A stretch of DNA of 64,000 nucleotides from JAXLSZ01 sp046330315 (GTDB lineage Bacteria > Actinomycetota > Thermoleophilia > Solirubrobacterales > 70-9): the NCBI GenBank assembly GCA_046330315.1, contig JAXLSZ010000004.1:124001-188000 (forward strand), in the 5' to 3' direction. Positions 59,639-64,000 of the stretch are shown piece by piece; the stretch's first letter is position 1, and each line of letters starts with the position of its first letter. Under the pieces are notes generated by a model. The model saw nothing but the letters and a program-made list of their open reading frames with translations, was not told the origin of the DNA and did no database searches. Position numbers and translations under genes: made by a program.

Positions 59639-60985
59639 ATGAGAGGGCCGGGAGCCGCAGCGGCGGCGTTCCTGCCGATCTGGGTCGGGATCCTCCTGGT
59701 TTCGGGCTGCGGCGGCGGTGGCTCGCGGGAGAGGATCGCCGCGCAGGCGAACTCCGAGTGCGCGCGAGCCTACTCGCGGCTGTCGCTGGTCAACAACCTC
59801 ACCACGGCGCAGAACACACGGGCCAAGGCGGCGATCGACAAGAGCCTGCTTGCCGACCTGGGGCGGCTCGATCCGCCCGACGACGGACGAGAGGACTTCG
59901 ACCGTTTCGTCGCCGCGCGCCGCCGGCTGGTCCGGGCCGACGCGGCGGCTCTCGACGCGCTCACGGGCCCCCCGGGCTCCGGGGCGCTCGCGGCCTACCG
60001 CCGCGCCGCGGCGGCTTCCGGATCGGCCTCCGATGACGCCGAGGTGGCCGCCCGAGACTACGGTCTGGAGGTCTGCTCGGGGGACGACCTGGGTGACGTC
60101 CAGATCAGCGATGCGCCCGCTCTGAGCGAGCTGCCCGACCCGGGCAGTCCGCCCCGGGTATCGGGAGCCAGCATCGTGCCGGGCAGCGCCTTCGCGGGGA
60201 CCTGGAGCGGCACGGTGGACCAGTACGGACCGGGAGCCACGCACGACTCCTACCCGACCGCCATGAGGATCGCCTCCGCCCCCGCCGGCGACGGCTCCAA
60301 CGGGACGATCACCTACCCGAGCTTTCCCTGCGGCGGCAGGGTGAGGATCGTCCGGGCCGCCGACTCCCCGCTTGGCTCACCCTCCGGGGGCGCGGCAAGC
60401 CTGGCGACGCGCTACGTCCTGCGGGAATACATCGGGAGTGGCGCCGGCAAGTGCACCGGAGGCGGGATGATCATTGCCGACCTGCAGGGGGACCAGCTGG
60501 GGTGGCGCTGGCGCCGGGGCGGCGTCAACGTGATCGGAGTCCTGACGCGCCGGGGCGCGACGTCCGCCCGACGCAGCTTCGGGCTCGATCGCGGTGACCT
60601 CGCGCTGTTGCCCGAGCGGGGGCTGCGCGGCGAGATCACCCAGTACGGCCCGGGCGAGCGGGTCACCCATTACCCGCTGGTGGTCAAGCTGAGGGCCACG
60701 GGGTCGAACCCCGGCAAGACCACGCAGGCCGGAACGACCTTCAACCCGGAGGACGGCTGTCGCGGGAGCCTGACGCTTGTCGCCGAGTCGGGAAGGAGCT
60801 ACGTGTTCCGGGAGACCCCGCCGAACCGGCACTTCGCGGATCGATGCGGGTACGCGGTGCGCTTCGAGCTGGTGCCGTGGAGGTGGGGAGTGATGCTGCG
60901 CGGCCTCACCCGCCGGCCTCCCAGCACCGAGGTCGGTGTGCTGGCGAAGGCCCTCGACCCGCTCGCCGCGGCCAAGCAGGACTGA
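59639..60985 (+). CDS. lipoprotein with a duplicated domain, unknown function
   Basis: 448 residues. Signal peptide with lipobox L-V-S-G-C (Cys about 24) and a Gly-rich tether, a helical segment (about 30-140), then two beta-rich domains of about 120 residues. Each opens with a similar motif: T-W-S-G-T-V-D-Q-Y-G-P-G-A-T-H and L-R-G-E-I-T-Q-Y-G-P-G-E-R-V-T-H, each followed by a Cys-Gly turn. An internal duplication is clear; no known family. Confidence 0.72.
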   Translation: MRGPGAAAAAFLPIWVGILLVSGCGGGGSRERIAAQANSECARAYSRLSLVNNLTTAQNTRAKAAIDKSLLADLGRLDPPDDGREDFDRFVAARRRLVRADAAALDALTGPPGSGALAAYRRAAAASGSASDDAEVAARDYGLEVCSGDDLGDVQISDAPALSELPDPGSPPRVSGASIVPGSAFAGTWSGTVDQYGPGATHDSYPTAMRIASAPAGDGSNGTITYPSFPCGGRVRIVRAADSPLGSPSGGAASLATRYVLREYIGSGAGKCTGGGMIIADLQGDQLGWRWRRGGVNVIGVLTRRGATSARRSFGLDRGDLALLPERGLRGEITQYGPGERVTHYPLVVKLRATGSNPGKTTQAGTTFNPEDGCRGSLTLVAESGRSYVFRETPPNRHFADRCGYAVRFELVPWRWGVMLRGLTRRPPSTEVGVLAKALDPLAAAKQD

Positions 60986-61026
60986 GCGACCCGCGCCCCG
61001 GCCCTACGGCCGGTGCGGCACCGCAC

Positions 61027-61118
61027 GGCCGGTGCCCGAAGCTCGTCTCGGCCGGTGCCCGAAGCTCGTCTCGGCCGGTGCCCGAAGCTCGTCTCGGCCG
61101 GTGCCCGAAGCTCGTCTC
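61027..61118. repeat. 23-bp tandem repeat, four identical units
   Basis: Units at 61027, 61050, 61073 and 61096 are identical (GGCCGGTGCCCGAAGCTCGT plus CTC). Lies between the convergent lipoprotein and secreted-protein stops. A degenerate piece precedes the array. Period not a multiple of three. Confidence 0.92.
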
Positions 61119-61146
61119 GGTCGGTTCGTCCCTGCGTGCAGCCCGG

Positions 61147-62232
61147 CTAGCAGGAGTGGACTCGCGCGGCGCTTCGCACCACCTGGAACGCGCGACCGGG
61201 GATCGACTTGAGCTGGTCGAGGTTGCGGTCGTTCCAGCGCGGGTCGCTGGTGCCGCTGATGAACCAGTTCGAGCCCTGGTCGGCGACGATCATCCCGTAG
61301 TGCTTCAGCGCCCTCGCGATCACCTCGGCGGCGCCGCTCAGGCGCCTGATCGAATAGCTGCGGCGCAGCCGGAGCCGCATCCCCATGGGCGGCGCGGCGC
61401 GGCTGGAGTTGTCTCCGGCGCAGTGACTTGCCGGGTGGACCCAGGCGTCGCGGGGTTGATCGACGGTGACGCGGATCGCGTGGCCGATCCAGCCCCGCCG
61501 CACCTCGTCGTAGCGGACCAGGCCGGGGAAGATCGGCAGGCCCGCGGCGTCGGCGGAGGTGTAGCCCTCGGTGCGCCTGCGCCTGGATCGCAGGTTCCAG
61601 GAGACCCCGGAGTCGGCGTTCCAGTGGTCGTGCCCGCGCACCTTGTAAAAGGCGCGGTAGAGCTCGTAGAGGCGGCATCGGTGGCGGTCCACGACCAGGA
61701 CGTGGCGGTCGCCGTCGCTGTGTCGCCCGTTTTCGATCGGGGCATGGGCGGGGATCGGGAAGGGCCCGCGGTCGCTCTCGTTGCCGTAGGCCGTGTAGTG
61801 GATGGGAACGTGCCGCTGGTGCCTTCCGACCACCGCATAGGGGAATCCGTAGGCGCGCGGGGAACCGAAGTCGGGGTGCAGGAAGTTGCCGCCGTGATGG
61901 TTGATGTAGGAGACCACCGCGTGCGAGCGGCGCGCCACCGGAGCCCAGTAGACGTCCTGGTTCCAGGCCCTCTCGTCACGCATCGAGGCGGCGCGGGGAG
62001 AGAGGCGCGCCGGGGGATCCGGGAACACCTTGCAGCGGCCGAGGTCAGGGTAGGGCCCGAGCCCGCTGCCGGTGGCCGTCCCGGCCGTGGCGGGGGAGGC
62101 CACGGCTGCCAGCAGCCCGAGCAGGCCCGCCAGCCCGAGCGGGCCAGAAAGCCGCAGCGGGCCCGGCCGCCCGATCGGGCGGCCGGAGATCCGCACCGTC
62201 CCTCCGCGCCGCCTTGTCCCCACCCGCCGCAT
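61147..62232 (-). CDS. secreted protein of unknown function
   Basis: 361 residues. Basic N-terminus and hydrophobic signal segment (G-L-A-G-L-L-G-L-L-A-A-V-A-S-P-A, about 30-45), followed by a soluble domain with several aromatic/His-rich stretches (V-S-Y-I-N-H-H-G-G-N-F) and a C-terminal segment YGMIVADQGSNWFISGTSDP, then R-W-N-D. Similar unnamed proteins are thought to occur in actinobacteria; no catalytic motif is evident. ATG 62232 is chosen; longer frames run into the hairpin repeats. Confidence 0.65.
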   Translation of the reverse strand: MRRVGTRRRGGTVRISGRPIGRPGPLRLSGPLGLAGLLGLLAAVASPATAGTATGSGLGPYPDLGRCKVFPDPPARLSPRAASMRDERAWNQDVYWAPVARRSHAVVSYINHHGGNFLHPDFGSPRAYGFPYAVVGRHQRHVPIHYTAYGNESDRGPFPIPAHAPIENGRHSDGDRHVLVVDRHRCRLYELYRAFYKVRGHDHWNADSGVSWNLRSRRRRTEGYTSADAAGLPIFPGLVRYDEVRRGWIGHAIRVTVDQPRDAWVHPASHCAGDNSSRAAPPMGMRLRLRRSYSIRRLSGAAEVIARALKHYGMIVADQGSNWFISGTSDPRWNDRNLDQLKSIPGRAFQVVRSAARVHSC

Positions 62233-62264
62233 GCCGGCATTCAAGCACCCGCCCCCGACCCCAC

Positions 62265-62372
62265 CGAACGTCCCGGAGTACCCAGAAGAGCAGCAACTCC
62301 GGGACGTTCGCCGGGGTGGCGCGGGCCGAACGTCCCGGAGTACCCAGCAGAGCAGCAACTCCGGGACGTTCG
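62265..62372. repeat. twin 46-bp hairpin repeat (15-bp perfect stems)
   Basis: Two copies, 62 bp apart, of CGAACGTCCCGGAGT - 16-nt loop - ACTCCGGGACGTTCG (arms 62265-62279/62296-62310 and 62327-62341/62358-62372). Stems are perfect, loops differ at one base. Lies between the GH15 stop and the secreted-protein gene, reading leftward. Confidence 0.9.
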
Positions 62373-62415
62373 CAGGGGTGGGGTGGGGTGCGGGGGGGCT
62401 CCGCGGGCCGGGCGC

Positions 62416-64000
62416 TCAGGCGTCCTCGCGGACGCCGCCCATCTCCTCGAACACGGCGGTCATGTCGCCCGGGGCGCCGTCGCGGCGCTCGTCGGCGATC
62501 ACGTGGGAGACGGCGTTGATCAGGGCCAGGTGGGTGAAGGCCTGGGGGAAGTTGCCCAGATGCCGGCCGCTGATCGGGTCGAGCTCCTCGGCGAAGAGGT
62601 CCAGCCAGCCGGCCGCTTCGAGAAGCCGCTCGCAGAGCTTGCGCGCCTGCTCGGGCTCACCGATCTCCGAGAGGGCCGAGACGAGCCAGAAGGAGCAGAT
62701 CAGGAAGGTGCCCTCCTCGCCGCTGAGGCCGTCGTCGGTCTCCCGCACCCGGTAGCGCAGCACGAGCCCGTGCTGGGTGAGGTCGTCGGCGATTGCCAGC
62801 ACGGTGTCACGCACCCTCGGGTCGTCGGGGGGCAGGAACCGGACAAGCGGGACCAGCAAGGTCGAGGCGTCCAGCGCGTCCGTCTCGAAATGCTGGCGGA
62901 AGATCCCCTCGCGGACGCCGCGGTCGAGGATCTCCTCCTTGTAGGTGAGCGCCAGCTTCCCCCAGCGGCGCGCCAGGTGGCGGTCCCGCTTCAGCGCCAG
63001 GCGCGCGCCGCGGTCCACCGCCACCCAGATCATCAGCTTCGAGGAGACGTAGTGCTGCGCGGGCCCGCGGGACTCCCAGATCCCCTGGTCGGGGTGCGCC
63101 CAGGCCTCGATCGCGGCCTCCACCTGGTCCTCGAGCAGCTCCCAGTGCTCGTCGCTGAGCTTGCCGAGGGCCTTCGAATGCAGGTAGACGGAGTCCAGCA
63201 GCGCGCCCCAGACGTCGTTCTGGCGCTGGCTGTAGGCGCCGTTGCCGATCCTCACCGGGCGGGCACCCCCGTAGCCGGAGAGGTGGTCGACCGTGCTCTC
63301 GGTGAGCTCCTTGCGCCCGTCGATCCCGTACATGATCTGGAGGCTGGGGTCCTTGCGACAGACCCCCGCGATGAAGCCCATGAAGGCCCGCGCCTCCTCG
63401 TCGAAGCCGAGCGTGTGCAGGGCCCACAGCGTGAAGGTGGCGTCGCGGATCCAGGTGAAGCGGTAGTCCCAGTTGCGCTCGCCGCCCGGCGTCTCGGGGA
63501 GCGAGGTGGTGGGCGCCGCGACGATCGCCCCGGTCGGCGCGTATGTGAGCCCCTTCAGCACGAGGGCCGAGCGCTGCAGGTGGATGCGCCAGGGGTGATC
63601 GGGGAAGTCGCCGTGGCGAAGCCACTCGCGCCAGAACTCGCGCGTGGACTCGAGCCGCTCCGCGGCCTCGGGGGCGCTCGCCGGGCCGAGCAGGTCGGGG
63701 TCCCAGTCGAGCGCGCAGAAGGCCTCCTCGTCCTCGCGCAGCCTGATTGCCCCCCGGGCGACGCCGTCGGCGATCTCGAGGTCGAAGTCGGTGTTGACGG
63801 TGAGCCCGACGCCGTCGCCGTGGGCCTTGGCCCGCCCCAGCTCGCCGCCCGTCCACAGCGCCGGCTCGGCGCCGTAGTTGAAGGCGGGCACGCACTCGAA
63901 GCCGACCCGCACCTCGCCGTCGATGCAGCGGACCATGCGCAGCAGGGAGCGATCCGACTCGTGGGAGACCTCGGGCCGGCCGCTCTCGCCCCCCTCCGGC
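62416..64000 (-). CDS. GH15 glycoside hydrolase (trehalase/glucoamylase-like), 5' end cut by window edge
   Basis: The frame is open to the right edge, so the start is missing; at least 528 residues are present. GH15 (alpha/alpha)6 signatures: RNWDYRFTWIRDATFTLWAL with the catalytic acid region, YGIDGRKELTE, and EEGTFLICSFWLVSALSEIG with the catalytic base. Actinobacterial members of this kind are mostly alpha,alpha-trehalases; glucoamylase is an alternative. Terminated leftward near the twin hairpins. Confidence 0.9.
   Translation of the reverse strand, partial: PEGGESGRPEVSHESDRSLLRMVRCIDGEVRVGFECVPAFNYGAEPALWTGGELGRAKAHGDGVGLTVNTDFDLEIADGVARGAIRLREDEEAFCALDWDPDLLGPASAPEAAERLESTREFWREWLRHGDFPDHPWRIHLQRSALVLKGLTYAPTGAIVAAPTTSLPETPGGERNWDYRFTWIRDATFTLWALHTLGFDEEARAFMGFIAGVCRKDPSLQIMYGIDGRKELTESTVDHLSGYGGARPVRIGNGAYSQRQNDVWGALLDSVYLHSKALGKLSDEHWELLEDQVEAAIEAWAHPDQGIWESRGPAQHYVSSKLMIWVAVDRGARLALKRDRHLARRWGKLALTYKEEILDRGVREGIFRQHFETDALDASTLLVPLVRFLPPDDPRVRDTVLAIADDLTQHGLVLRYRVRETDDGLSGEEGTFLICSFWLVSALSEIGEPEQARKLCERLLEAAGWLDLFAEELDPISGRHLGNFPQAFTHLALINAVSHVIADERRDGAPGDMTAVFEEMGGVREDA

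Overview
The window is chromosomal DNA of a very GC-rich bacterium, most likely an actinobacterium of the Thermoleophilia/Solirubrobacterales kind. The evidence is the GC3-saturated codons, GTG/TTG starts, a MobF-type mobilisable island, cytochrome-c-fused oxidase subunits, and a recurring TANNNT -10 box only 5-10 nt ahead of start codons (leaderless mRNAs). The lineage is inferred, not proved.

Layout. 1-15.7 kb: a caa3-type oxidase subunit II running off the left edge, whose CuA ligands are replaced; a sugar epimerase and a PAP2 phosphatase diverging from one shared -10; an LPG-synthase-like membrane protein; thioredoxin reductase; a beta-oxidation operon (acyl-CoA dehydrogenase, enoyl-CoA hydratase, hydroxyacyl-CoA dehydrogenase); a class IV aminotransferase; thiosulfate sulfurtransferase; and a row with Nudix, SDR, OsmC, cobalamin adenosyltransferase and DUF1015. 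15.8-20.7 kb: tRNA-Pro, a 41-bp repeat array, an SQR-like flavoprotein, MsrA with its 3' end tandemly copied, a large GT-C-like membrane protein, and tRNA-Arg.

20.8-28.7 kb is a redox island that reads like a nitric-oxide/heme locus: two radical SAM proteins of the AhbC/NirJ and AhbD-like (TIGR04053) kinds, YceI, an NnrS/HCO-like membrane protein, a DUF2269-like membrane protein, a membrane-anchored cytochrome c, and a two-subunit heme-copper enzyme with an intact CuA but without the catalytic tyrosine after the CuB histidine. It is more likely an unconventional NO reductase than an O2 reductase. 28.8-31.8 kb: EamA transporter, aldehyde dehydrogenase plus DUF779.

31.9-53.0 kb is a 21,052-bp integrative element inserted in the 3' end of tRNA-His (42-bp att repeats, one mismatch). 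It carries a tyrosine integrase, an excisionase, a MobF relaxase/helicase, a broken sigma-like gene, an AbiE-type toxin-antitoxin pair, one intact IS3 element, a decayed IS3 and an IS1380 element. Cargo includes two copies of a cassette encoding small exported proteins with degenerate RTX repeats, and an operon of a Tat-exported SCP2-like protein, a delta-60-repeat protein and a clan-A glycosidase. Relic tRNA pieces next to integrase-arm-like repeats suggest serial integrations. Single-base deletions are confined to this island.

53.0-64.0 kb returns to host genes: CDF-like transporter, cupin, Rip3-like M50 protease with CBS domains, a small leaderless protein, a baeRF/VLRF1-type protein, a Lon-like protease, a duplicated-domain lipoprotein, a secreted unknown, a twin hairpin repeat, and a GH15 trehalase/glucoamylase-like gene cut by the right edge. 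No rRNA and no CRISPR array were seen.
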